From Streptomyces sp. NBC_00683 (lineage in GTDB: Bacteria > Actinomycetota > Actinomycetes > Streptomycetales > Streptomycetaceae): a stretch of 64,000 nucleotides of DNA. Positions 25,854-33,539 of this stretch are shown in pieces (within the stretch, counting starts at the first letter, position 1; every line of letters starts with the position of its first letter). Under the pieces are notes generated by a model that ran no database searches, had not been told where the DNA came from, and was given only the letters and a program-made list of their open reading frames with translations. The position numbers and the translations under genes were made by a program. The stretch lies in contig NZ_CP109013.1 in the NCBI RefSeq assembly GCF_036226745.1, forward strand, positions 6,882,001-6,946,000. The letters are read 5' to 3'.

Positions 25854-26957
25854 TCAGTCCTCCGTGGTGTCCCCGTTGTCGTTGTCCCCGGACGTGTCCG
25901 GGGCGTCGGGGGAGTCCTCGGACGCCTTCCCCGTGCCGGCCGCTCCGCTGTCCCCCTTGCCGGGCGACGGCGGACGTACGGCCCCGGGATCACTTTCCGG
26001 CCCGCTCTCCGGACGCTGCGGCTTCGGCGGTCTCGTGCGACCGCTCGACGTGTCCCGCAGATAGGACACGTCACCGCTCTCCGTGGCGTGGCCGCCCGGC
26101 CCCTGACCGGGACCTCCCACATCCCGGCGCCTGAGATACCGCTCGAATTCCCGCGCGATGGCCTCGCCGGACGCCTCGGGCAGCTCCGCGGTGTCCCGCG
26201 CCTCCTCCAGCGTCTGCACGTACTCGGCCACCTCGCTGTCCTCGGCGGCCAGTTGGTCGACGCCGAGCTGCCACGCGCGGGCGTCCTCGGCCAGCTCGCC
26301 CAGCGGGATCCGCAGCCCGAGCAGGTCCTCAAGACGGTTCAGCAGGGCGAGCGTCGCCTTCGGGTTCGGCGGCTGCGACACGTAGTGCGGCACCGCCGCC
26401 CACAGGCTCACCGCAGGAACTCCGGCATGCGTACACGCCTCCTGGAGGATGCCGACGATGCCGGTCGGGCCCTCGTACCTGGTCTCCTCCAGATCCATCG
26501 TCCTGGCCAGATCCGGGTCCGACGTGACCCCGCTGACCGGCACCGGCCTGGTGTGGGGGGTGTCGCCGAGCAGCGCCCCCAGGATGACGACCATCTCGAC
26601 GCCCAGCTCATGGGCGAAACCCAGGATCTCGTTGCAGAACGAGCGCCAGCGCATCGAGGGTTCGATGCCGCGGACCAGCACCAGATCGCGGGGCTTCTCC
26701 CCGCCGATTCGGACCACGGAGAGCCGTGTGGTGGGCCAGGTGATCTTGCGTACCCCACCGTCCAGCCACACCGTGGGCCGGTTGACCTGGAAGTCGTAGT
26801 AGTCCTCGGCGTCGAGCGCCGCGAACACCTCGCCCTTCCATTCCCGGTCCAGATGTCCGACCGCTGTGGAGGCGGCGTCACCGGCGTCGTTCCAGCCTTC
26901 GAACGCGGCCACCATGACCGGGTCGATCAGCTCGGGTACCCCCTCGAGCTCGATCAC
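25854..26957 (-). CDS. parJ: PAC2-family protein, ParJ-like chromosome segregation factor
   Basis: This 367-residue protein starts at GTG with GGAGG upstream. Residues 1-275 form a PAC2 (proteasome-assembly-chaperone-like) domain with the family opening VMVAAFEGWNDAGDAAS, then VILGALLGDTPHTRPV and GVPAVSLWAAVPHYV. The last 90 residues are a disordered, Pro/Gly/Asp-rich tail. The gene between mshC and glpD in S. coelicolor, as I recall it, encodes ParJ, which limits ParA polymerisation during sporulation septation. Position and family fit, so the symbol is given. Despite the PAC2 fold, no role with the proteasome is shown. Confidence 0.82.
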   Translation of the reverse strand: MIELEGVPELIDPVMVAAFEGWNDAGDAASTAVGHLDREWKGEVFAALDAEDYYDFQVNRPTVWLDGGVRKITWPTTRLSVVRIGGEKPRDLVLVRGIEPSMRWRSFCNEILGFAHELGVEMVVILGALLGDTPHTRPVPVSGVTSDPDLARTMDLEETRYEGPTGIVGILQEACTHAGVPAVSLWAAVPHYVSQPPNPKATLALLNRLEDLLGLRIPLGELAEDARAWQLGVDQLAAEDSEVAEYVQTLEEARDTAELPEASGEAIAREFERYLRRRDVGGPGQGPGGHATESGDVSYLRDTSSGRTRPPKPQRPESGPESDPGAVRPPSPGKGDSGAAGTGKASEDSPDAPDTSGDNDNGDTTED

Positions 26958-27113
26958 CCAGGCCTCCTTCCGAAGTTTCCTTGCGTACGGACCAACCTTA
27001 CGGCTTCCGCCCCCTCCCCCCGCAGTCCGTTTGCGTGGGCGGGCGAACCGTGCAAGCGCCTGGATTCATCCGAGCTGTACTGGGGAAACGGGCCGAGTTC
27101 CCCCTCGAACCCG

Positions 27114-27143
27114 GACTCATGTGCCCACCAGCGCACATGAGTC
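27114..27143 (-). terminator. terminator downstream of the FadR-type regulator gene
   Basis: An 11-bp perfect stem (GACTCATGTGC with its complement) and 8-base loop lie about 60 bases past the regulator stop, in the direction of its transcription and ahead of the parJ promoter region. Confidence 0.7.
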
Positions 27144-27204
27144 GGACCCTCACGGATGTCGAGGGCGCCGGTGGAACGCGGTCCGCCGGCCGCCGGCCCG
27201 CCCG

Positions 27205-27876
27205 TCACAGCGTCGAGCGCAGCCACTGCTCCACACTCGCCACATGCACCGTCGCCCAGGAGCGGGCCGCCTCGGCGTCCCGGTCCCGCAGCGCCGCGAG
27301 AATCGCCCGGTGCTCGTGCAGGGTGCGGCTGACCGCGTCCTCCTGGGTCAGCCCGCGCCAGACCCTGGCCCGGGTGGTCGGCCCGGAGAGCCCGTCCAGC
27401 AACGAGCACAGGACGGAGTTCCCGGACGCCTGGACGATCCCGCGGTGGAACTCCAGATCGCCGGCGACCAGCTCCTCCACCGAGGGGTCGGCACCCAGTG
27501 CGTCCAGCTGGGCGTCCAGCGCGTCCAGTTCGGAATCCTCGATCAGCTGAGCCGCCATCGCCGTGGCTGCCGGCTCCAGGATCCTGCGGACCGCGAGGAA
27601 CTCCAGCACGGTGTCGTCGCGGTGGAAGTCCACCACGAAGCTCAGGGCCTCCAGCAGCAGCTGCGGATCCAGGCTGGTCACATAGGTGCCGTCGCCCTGG
27701 CGCACGTCGAGGATCCGGATCAGGGACAGTGCCCGCACCGCCTCGCGCAGCGAGTTGCGTGACAGGCCCAGCTCGGCCGCGAGTTCGCTCTCCTTGGGGA
27801 GCCGGTCGCCGGGCCGCAGGGCGCCCGAGACGATCATTCCCTTGATCTTCTCGATCGCTTCGTCGGTGACGGCCAT
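27205..27876 (-). CDS. FadR-type GntR-family transcriptional regulator
   Basis: This regulator of about 223 residues has an N-terminal winged helix-turn-helix (about 5-70, with LPKESELAAELGLSRNSLREAV and family motif GTYVTS) and a C-terminal all-helical FCD ligand domain (about 85-215). The FCD metal/ligand residues appear as D in VAGDLEFHRGIV, H in FHR and the H-H pairs in LHEHRAIL and TVHVASVEQW. GAGGAGG before the ATG supports the start. FCD regulators sense small organic acids. Its target is not clear; the gene is divergent from the sulfonate operon, and a dyad lies in its own promoter. Confidence 0.85.
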   Translation of the reverse strand: MAVTDEAIEKIKGMIVSGALRPGDRLPKESELAAELGLSRNSLREAVRALSLIRILDVRQGDGTYVTSLDPQLLLEALSFVVDFHRDDTVLEFLAVRRILEPAATAMAAQLIEDSELDALDAQLDALGADPSVEELVAGDLEFHRGIVQASGNSVLCSLLDGLSGPTTRARVWRGLTQEDAVSRTLHEHRAILAALRDRDAEAARSWATVHVASVEQWLRSTL

Positions 27877-27898
27877 GGTGGGCCTCCTCGCGCACAAG

Positions 27899-27909
27899 AC
27901 ATCCGATGT
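27899..27909. promoter_or_regulatory. putative FadR/GntR autoregulatory operator
   Basis: ACATC-C-GATGT is an 11-bp perfect dyad lying 22 bases upstream of the regulator start codon. Its size and odd centre fit GntR-family operators. Binding by this regulator is inferred. Confidence 0.45.
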
Positions 27910-28052
27910 ATGACCCCATTATGTGGCCCTCGGCCGGTGACAGGGCCACCCGTGGGCCGCAAAGGCTCCGGGCGTGCTCCACGAAGAGCCGGTGGAAGGC
28001 ACTCGCCGCGTGAAGCGCCCGGCCGGCGACACCGCGCCCCGTGAGGGCCCAC

Positions 28053-28082
28053 TCGACTGCCGGCGCCGTGGATGGCTAGTCT
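28053..28082 (+). promoter_or_regulatory. promoter of the sulfonate leader/operon
   Basis: TCGACT and TAGTCT are separated by 18 bases, and the -10 ends seven bases before the ATG of the leader peptide. This fits a housekeeping promoter producing a leaderless leader-peptide message. Between the FadR operator and this point (27910-28052) I see no gene. Confidence 0.5.
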
Positions 28083-28089
28083 GACGGGC

Positions 28090-28173
28090 ATGAAGGACCG
28101 ACGGAATCTCACACAGCGACGTCACATCGACCTCGCACGTGTTGCCAGTTCCTTCTGTTGTCGCGAAGTCTGA
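28090..28173 (+). CDS. cysteine-containing leader peptide (attenuation uORF)
   Basis: This 27-residue peptide carries RRHIDLARVASSFCCR near its C-terminus. It matches the pattern of short Streptomyces leader peptides (RRHxDLxRVxxxxCCR) found upstream of sulfur-uptake genes. The two adjacent cysteine codons lie five and four codons before the stop, as expected if ribosome stalling under cysteine shortage controls the downstream genes. The downstream operon is for sulfonate sulfur, which fits this role. The peptide is seen directly; the mechanism is inferred from the family. Confidence 0.8.
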   Translation: MKDRRNLTQRRHIDLARVASSFCCREV

Positions 28174-28215
28174 GGACCCCTCCTTCGCGCGCTGTCCCAT
28201 GCCCTCCTGACCAGG

Positions 28216-28297
28216 ACGGGCCGGCCCGTTCCCGGGACCCTCTCCGCCGGTGACCCGGCCTTCCCCGCCGACGCCCGTTCCGCCCCGGGCCGGCCCG
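28216..28297 (+). promoter_or_regulatory. possible attenuator: two mutually complementary palindromes
   Basis: A 14-bp palindrome ACGGGCCGGCCCGT (28216-28229) and a 12-bp palindrome CGGGCCGGCCCG (28286-28297) lie between the leader peptide and the first enzyme gene. Each can fold on itself or pair with the other, giving two exclusive RNA structures. The rest of the 212-base leader is gene-free. A cysteine-responsive switch is a reasonable reading. Confidence 0.45.
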
Positions 28298-28385
28298 ACG
28301 CCGTGTGCCGCTCCGTCCCGCTCCGTGCCGTCCGGCGCGGGTCCGTGCGCAGTCCCGCCCGCACCGCCCCACGAGAAGAGAGCCC

Positions 28386-28940
28386 ATGGCCACCGTCCTG
28401 TCCGTCTCGGGAAGCCCGTCCGCCACCTCCCGCACCGCCCGGCTGCTGCGCCACCTCGACGACCGCCTGGCCGGACAGGGCCACACGGTCATACCCTTCG
28501 ACGTCCGCACGCTGCCCGCGGAGGCCCTGCTCCGCGCCGACTTCGGCCATCCGGCCGTGGTGGGAGCCCTCGAACTGTTCGCGCGGGCCGACGGCGTCGT
28601 CATCGGCACGCCCGTCTACAAGGCCGCGTACTCGGGGCTGCTGAAGGCCCTGCTGGACCTGCTGCCGCAGACCGCGCTCGTCGGGAAGACCGTCCTGCCC
28701 CTGGCCACCGGAGGCAGCACCGCCCACGTCCTGGCCATCGACTACGCGCTGCGCCCGGTGCTCAGTTCGATGGGCGCGTCCCACATCACCCAGGGCTGGT
28801 TCGTCCTGGACCGGCACCTCACGGTGTCTCCCGACGGGACACTCACCGTCGAGGCGACGGATGCCGAGGCGCTGGACCGGATCGTCGACGGGTTCTCGGC
28901 CGCGCTGGAGCGCACGGCACCGGTGGCCGTCCATGGCTGA
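28386..28940 (+). CDS. ssuE: NADPH-dependent FMN reductase of sulfonate metabolism
   Basis: This flavodoxin-like reductase of about 184 residues supplies FMNH2 to the monooxygenases of the operon. The flavin phosphate loop SVSGSPSATSRTARLL is at the N-terminus, and the SsuE/MsuE motif IGTPVYKAAYSGLLKALLD lies at about 78-96. The start lies at MATVLSVSG; upstream codons have no Shine-Dalgarno site. Its stop overlaps the next start by eight bases. With the downstream SfnB-like and SsuD-like genes it forms a sulfur-scavenging operon. Confidence 0.88.
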   Translation: MATVLSVSGSPSATSRTARLLRHLDDRLAGQGHTVIPFDVRTLPAEALLRADFGHPAVVGALELFARADGVVIGTPVYKAAYSGLLKALLDLLPQTALVGKTVLPLATGGSTAHVLAIDYALRPVLSSMGASHITQGWFVLDRHLTVSPDGTLTVEATDAEALDRIVDGFSAALERTAPVAVHG

Positions 28941-30114
28941 GATCATCCGCGACGACGCCGAGGCCCTGAAGAAGGCCGCCGAACTGGCCGCGGAATTCCG
29001 CGACGGCGCCTCGCGGCGCGACGCCGAACGCCTGCTGCCCCGCGCCGAACTGGAGAAGCTCTCGGCATCCGGCCTGCTGGCCGTGACCGTCCCCGCGGAC
29101 CACGGCGGCGCGGACGTCAGCGCACTCACCCTCGCCCACGTCTTCCGGCTGCTCGCCTCGGCCGACGCGAGCCTTGCCCAGATCCCGCAGAGCCACTTCG
29201 CGTACGTCAACGTGATCCGCAGGCAGGGCACCCGCGAGCAGCAGGCCTTCTTCCACGCGGAGCTGCTGGCCGGCAAGCGGTTCGGGAACGCCCAGTCCGA
29301 GGCGGGGACCAAGCACGTCCAGGACATCCGCACCCGGCTGGAACCCGCCCCCGACGGTTCGTACCTGCTGACCGGTGTGAAGAACTACGCGACCGGCGCA
29401 CTCTTCGCCGACTGGATCCCCGTGCTCGCCCGCGGCGCCGAGGACAAGCTGTACGTCGCCCTTGTCCCCGCCGGCGCACCCGGCCTCACCGTCGTCGACG
29501 ACTGGGACGGCATGGGCCAGCGCACCACCGCGAGCGGCACCGTACGCCTGGAGGGGGTGCGGGTGCCCGCAGACCGGCTGTTCGCCCACCATCTGACCTT
29601 CGAGGGCCCGCAACTGCACGGTGCGGCGGCCCAGTTGCTGCACGCGGCGATCGACGCGGGGATCGCCGTCGGTGTGCTGGCCGAGGCGGCGGATTTCGTA
29701 CGGACGAAGAGCCGTCCCTGGTTCGAGAGCGGTTACGACACCGCGGCCGAGGACCCGCTGCTCATCCAGCGGTTCGGCGAACTCGACCTCCGGGTGCGGG
29801 CCGCCGACGCGCTCCTGGACACCGCTGCCCGTGCCGTGGACACCGCGCAGGCCACCCTCACCGACGAGACCGCCGCCGATGCGTCCCTCGCCGTCGCCGC
29901 AGCCAAGGCGTACGCCGCGAGCGCCGCCGTCGAGGTCGCGGGAGCCCTGTTCGAGGTGGCAGGCACCCGTTCGGCCCTCGACTCGCTCAACCTGCACCGG
30001 CACTGGCGCGACGCCCGCACCCACACCCTCCACGACCCGGCCCGCTGGAAGATCCAGCACCTCGGCCGCCATGCCCTCAGCGGCACCCGACCGCCCCGCC
30101 ACGGCCTGCTGTGA
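28933..30114 (+). CDS. sfnB: SfnB-like acyl-CoA-dehydrogenase-family monooxygenase
   Basis: This flavoenzyme of about 393 residues has the acyl-CoA dehydrogenase fold. It lacks the usual acyl-CoA catalytic glutamate context and resembles the SfnB/DszC group that oxidises sulfur compounds with FMNH2 and oxygen. Visible family features are VPADHGGADVS, GNAQSEAGTKHV, LTGVKNYATGA and the ending DSLNLHRHWRDARTHTLHDP. The DszC/SfnB group shares this HRHWRDART-type C-terminus. It overlaps ssuE and sits 22 bases before the SsuD-like gene. Probable substrates are dimethylsulfone or other organosulfur compounds. Confidence 0.82.
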   Translation: MAEIIRDDAEALKKAAELAAEFRDGASRRDAERLLPRAELEKLSASGLLAVTVPADHGGADVSALTLAHVFRLLASADASLAQIPQSHFAYVNVIRRQGTREQQAFFHAELLAGKRFGNAQSEAGTKHVQDIRTRLEPAPDGSYLLTGVKNYATGALFADWIPVLARGAEDKLYVALVPAGAPGLTVVDDWDGMGQRTTASGTVRLEGVRVPADRLFAHHLTFEGPQLHGAAAQLLHAAIDAGIAVGVLAEAADFVRTKSRPWFESGYDTAAEDPLLIQRFGELDLRVRAADALLDTAARAVDTAQATLTDETAADASLAVAAAKAYAASAAVEVAGALFEVAGTRSALDSLNLHRHWRDARTHTLHDPARWKIQHLGRHALSGTRPPRHGLL

Positions 30115-30136
30115 CACCCCCGAACGGAGATCACCG

Positions 30137-31294
30137 GTGACTCTCACCTTCCACTGGTTCCTGCCCACCAACGGCGACAGCCGCCACGTCGTCGGAGGCG
30201 GTCACGGCACCCCCGTCACCGCGGCGGGCGGCGACCGCCCGCCCACCGTCCGCTACCTCGCCCAGATCGCCCGTGCCGCCGAGGACCTCGGCTTCGAAGG
30301 AGTGCTGACCCCCACCGGTGCCTGGTGCGAGGACGCCTGGCTGACCACGGCCATGGTCAGCCAGCACACCGAACGGCTGAAGTTCCTGGTCGCCTTCAGG
30401 CCCGGTTTCGTCTCGCCCACCCTCGCCGCGCAGATGGCCTCCACCTACCAGCGCCAGACCGGGGGCCGGCTGCTGCTCAACGTGGTGACGGGCGGGGAGA
30501 GTCACGAGCAGCGCGCGTACGGGGACTTCCTCGACAAGGACGCGCGCTACGCCCGTACCGGCGAGTTCCTGGAGATCGTCCGGGACCTGTGGGACGGCAG
30601 GACGGTGGACTTCAAGGGCGAGCACCTCACCGTCGAGGACGCCCGGCTCACCCGGGTTCCCGACCCGGTGCCCGAGGTGTACTTCGGCGGCTCCTCGCCC
30701 GCCGCCGGTGTGGTCGCCGCCCGCCACGCGGACGTCTACCTCACCTGGGGCGAACCGCCCGCCCAGGTCGCGGAGAAGATCGCCTGGATACGCGGGCTCG
30801 CCGAGCGCGAGGGCCGCAGCCTGCGCTTCGGCATCCGGCTCCACGTCATCGCCCGTGACACCTCCGAGCGGGCCTGGGCCGAGGCGGACCGCCTCCTGGC
30901 GGGCTTCGACCCCGCCACCGTGCGCTCCGTCCAGGAGGGCCTGGCCCGCAGCGAGTCCGACGGGCAGAAGCGGATGCTCGCCCTGCACGGCGGCGGCCGC
31001 GACGGCCTGGAGATCCACCCCAACCTGTGGGCGGGCATCGGCCTGGTCCGGGGCGGTGCGGGCACCGCGCTCGTCGGCAGCCACGAGGAGATCGCCGAGC
31101 GCATCGAGGAGTACCACCGGCTCGGCATCGACGAGTTCATCCTCTCCGGGTACCCGCACCTGGAGGAGGCGTACTGGTTCGGCGAGGGCGTCCTGCCCCG
31201 GCTCGCCGCCCGGGGCCTGTGGGCCCACCCGGACGGTCCGGCCGACCCCGGCCCCGCCCAGGTCCCCTTCGCGAAGGCTCCGGCAGGGTCCTGA
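30137..31294 (+). CDS. ssuD: FMNH2-dependent alkanesulfonate monooxygenase
   Basis: This luciferase-like enzyme of about 385 residues cleaves alkanesulfonates to aldehyde and sulfite. The GTG start follows ACGGAGA and gives the family N-terminus TLTFHWFLPTNGDSR. SsuD features include TGAWCEDAWL with the active-site cysteine, LKFLVAFRPGFVSPTLAAQM, LLNVVTGGESHEQRAYGDFL, the active-site arginine region RFGIRLHVIARDT and GSHEEIAERIEEY with HP-LEEAYWFGEGVLP. It is the third gene of the operon. No sulfonate ABC transporter lies in the window. Confidence 0.9.
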   Translation: MTLTFHWFLPTNGDSRHVVGGGHGTPVTAAGGDRPPTVRYLAQIARAAEDLGFEGVLTPTGAWCEDAWLTTAMVSQHTERLKFLVAFRPGFVSPTLAAQMASTYQRQTGGRLLLNVVTGGESHEQRAYGDFLDKDARYARTGEFLEIVRDLWDGRTVDFKGEHLTVEDARLTRVPDPVPEVYFGGSSPAAGVVAARHADVYLTWGEPPAQVAEKIAWIRGLAEREGRSLRFGIRLHVIARDTSERAWAEADRLLAGFDPATVRSVQEGLARSESDGQKRMLALHGGGRDGLEIHPNLWAGIGLVRGGAGTALVGSHEEIAERIEEYHRLGIDEFILSGYPHLEEAYWFGEGVLPRLAARGLWAHPDGPADPGPAQVPFAKAPAGS

Positions 31295-31303
31295 GGGCAC
31301 GGT

Positions 31304-31331
31304 GCCCCGGGCCCCCGCGCGGGCCCGGGGC
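31304..31331. terminator. terminator between convergent sulfur/LLM genes
   Basis: An 11-bp GC-only perfect stem (GCCCCGGGCCC with its complement) and 6-base loop start ten bases after ssuD and can also end the opposing LLM operon. Confidence 0.85.
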
Positions 31332-31359
31332 CACTCCCGGAGCGTGGCCCCAGGGCCAC

Positions 31360-32418
31360 TCACTCCCAGAGCGTGGAGGGCGCCTCGCGTCGCAGGACCG
31401 GGGCGACCTCCTCGGCGAACCGCTGCAGGGTCTCCAGCTGTTCGCCGTGCGACAGGCCGAAACCGTCCACGGTGATCGACTGCAGGTCGTGCCGGTACAC
31501 CGAGTGGTAGCCGAGGACCTTGTCGATGATCTGCTGCGGGGACCCGATGAGCTGCGGCCCGTTCGCGATCGCGTCCTCGATCGTGCGGAACGGGGTGTTG
31601 TAGCCCGCCCTGCCCTCCAGGTGCGGTTTGAACGACTGGGCGACCCTGGCCTCGTAGAGCTCCTTGTAGCGTTCGACGGCCCGCTGCGAGCTGTCCGCGA
31701 TCAGCAGCCCGCCCGACCCCGCCGCCACCCGCGCACCGGCCGGGTCGTGTCCGTACGCCTCGAACCGTTCCCGGTAGTGGGCGATGAGCCGGGCGTACGC
31801 CTCACGGGGCTGGATCGCGTTGGCCGTGAAGAGCGGATCGCCGTGCTTCGCCGCGAGCTCGGGGGAGTTGAGGCTGGTCGCCGAGCCGTGCCAGATGCGC
31901 GGCAGCCCGGCGTACGGACGCGGCACGGTCGTCACGTTCTTCAGGGACGGACGGAACTCGCCCTCCCAGTCGACCCCTTCCTCCGCCCACAGCCGCCGCA
32001 GCAGCTCGTACTTCTCCTTCTGCAGGTCCCACTGACGCTCCTCGTCGAGCCCGAACAGATCGAAGTGTCCGGCCTCCGCGCCCTTGCCCACGACGAGCTC
32101 GATCCGGCCGCGCGATATCTGGTCGAGCGTCGCGAAGTCCTCCGCCACCCGCACCGGATCGAGGATCGCGACGACCGTGACCCCGGTCAGCAGCCTGATG
32201 GTGCTCGTACGTGCGGCCAGCGCGCCCAGCACCACGCCGGGACTGGAGGAGAGGAACGGCCCGGCGTGCCGCTCCCCGACCGAGTAGGCGTCGAAACCGA
32301 GGCGCTCCGCGGCCGTCGCGGTCTCGATCACCTCGTGGAACCGGTCGGCGGCCGAAGGGAGTTCACCCGTCAGCGGGTGCGGCGCGTGCCCGATGAGGGA
32401 GAGTACGGAGAACTTCAC
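31360..32418 (-). CDS. LLM-class flavin-dependent oxidoreductase
   Basis: This 352-residue luciferase-like monooxygenase is of the bacterial alkanal-monooxygenase-like subgroup. Typical segments are GFDAYSVGERHAGPFLSSSP, LLTGVTVVAILDPVRVAEDFATLDQISRGRIELVVGKG, and LPRIWHGSATS. Its start lies 37 bases after the stop of the preceding LLM gene, so the two form an operon. It likely uses FMNH2, perhaps supplied by the nearby SsuE. Its substrate is unknown; proximity suggests organosulfur compounds. Confidence 0.85.
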   Translation of the reverse strand: MKFSVLSLIGHAPHPLTGELPSAADRFHEVIETATAAERLGFDAYSVGERHAGPFLSSSPGVVLGALAARTSTIRLLTGVTVVAILDPVRVAEDFATLDQISRGRIELVVGKGAEAGHFDLFGLDEERQWDLQKEKYELLRRLWAEEGVDWEGEFRPSLKNVTTVPRPYAGLPRIWHGSATSLNSPELAAKHGDPLFTANAIQPREAYARLIAHYRERFEAYGHDPAGARVAAGSGGLLIADSSQRAVERYKELYEARVAQSFKPHLEGRAGYNTPFRTIEDAIANGPQLIGSPQQIIDKVLGYHSVYRHDLQSITVDGFGLSHGEQLETLQRFAEEVAPVLRREAPSTLWE

Positions 32419-32455
32419 GAGGACCGTTCCTTCCGTTGTGTGGAGAGGCCGGGCG

Positions 32456-33421
32456 TCAGACCCCGGCCAGGCCGAGGTGGCCGCGCAGGGTCAGGGCGGT
32501 GTACTCGGTGCGGAAGAGCCCGCGCCGCTGCAGGACGGGCACCAGGCCGGCGGTGATCGCGTCGAGGTCGTCGGGGAGTACGGCGGGCCGCAGCCGGAAT
32601 CCGTCGGCGCCCCCTTCGCGGAACCACTCCTCGAGGAGGTCGGCCAGACCTTCCGGAGTACCCGTGAAGACCGCCGCGTCCGAGACGAACGGCTCGCCCG
32701 CGGCCTCGTCCAGCCTGGCCCGGCGCTCGTCGGCCGCCTCCTGGCCGGAGCCCAGTACGACCTCGAGGTCGGCGAAGACCCGCAGTGCCCCCGCGGGGCG
32801 TCCTGCTTCCTCCCGCAGGGCTTCGACCTCCTTGCGGATGGTGACGAGACCGGCGGTGTCCTTCGGGGTCACGAACACGACATCGGCATGGGCGGCCGCC
32901 AGCCGGTAGGGGATCGTGGCGTGCGCGAGCACCGCCAGTGGCGGCCGGCCCTGCACGGGGCGTACGGCGGTGCCCCACGCCTGTGTCGCCGCGTCCAGGA
33001 ACTCGCCTGCCTGCCCGAACAGTTCGGCCAGCTCGCGGTCACCCTCGGGAGTCCCGTACAGCGCCACCAGACGCGCACGCTCGGCGGTGCTCGTCGCCGC
33101 GCGCGGCCGTACTCCCGCCCGCCCCGCACTCAGATGGTCGAGCGTCGCGATCCGCGCGGCCCACGCCTCGGGGTCACCCGTCGCGGGACCGAGCGGGACG
33201 AGCCCGATGCGGTCGGTGACGGTGGCCGCCAGTGCGAGCAGCAGGGCGGAGTCGAGCCGCCCGGGGCCGTCCTCCACGGTGATGAAGTCCAGCAGCCCCG
33301 CCTCTGCACCGCGCACCAGTGAGGCATACGCCTCGGGCGTGAACTGCCGTGCGGGTGCGGCGGGATGGGACCCGGCACCGTTCAGTGCCACCGACAGACG
33401 GAAACCCTCGTGTGCGGTCAT
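32456..33421 (-). CDS. LLM-class flavin-dependent oxidoreductase, divergent member
   Basis: This 321-residue protein has the luciferase-like barrel start (LSVALNGAGSHPAA, LDFITVEDGPGRLDSALLLALAATVTDRIGLVP). It is shorter than its neighbour, and several central segments are less conserved, including HLSAGRAGVRPRAATS in place of the usual HLSGGR-GWNVVTS. It resembles FMNH2-dependent monooxygenases of the nitrilotriacetate/desulfurisation type. It is first in a two-gene unit facing the ssuE-sfnB-ssuD operon. The substrate is unknown. Confidence 0.8.
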   Translation of the reverse strand: MTAHEGFRLSVALNGAGSHPAAPARQFTPEAYASLVRGAEAGLLDFITVEDGPGRLDSALLLALAATVTDRIGLVPLGPATGDPEAWAARIATLDHLSAGRAGVRPRAATSTAERARLVALYGTPEGDRELAELFGQAGEFLDAATQAWGTAVRPVQGRPPLAVLAHATIPYRLAAAHADVVFVTPKDTAGLVTIRKEVEALREEAGRPAGALRVFADLEVVLGSGQEAADERRARLDEAAGEPFVSDAAVFTGTPEGLADLLEEWFREGGADGFRLRPAVLPDDLDAITAGLVPVLQRRGLFRTEYTALTLRGHLGLAGV

Positions 33422-33489
33422 CCCTCCACTGTCCCCGCGTCACGTTGCACGCGTATGGCGGCTGTGTGGCACGTCCCGGGAGGCATGCC

Positions 33490-33523
33490 ACAGGGGGCGG
33501 CTCCCCCCGGAGCCGCCCCCTGT
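33490..33523 (-). terminator. glycerol operon terminator after glpD
   Basis: A 15-bp perfect stem (ACAGGGGGCGGCTCC with its complement) and CCCC loop begin about 17 bases past the glpD stop. Confidence 0.85.
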
Positions 33524-33539
33524 GTTTGCGTACCGGCCG

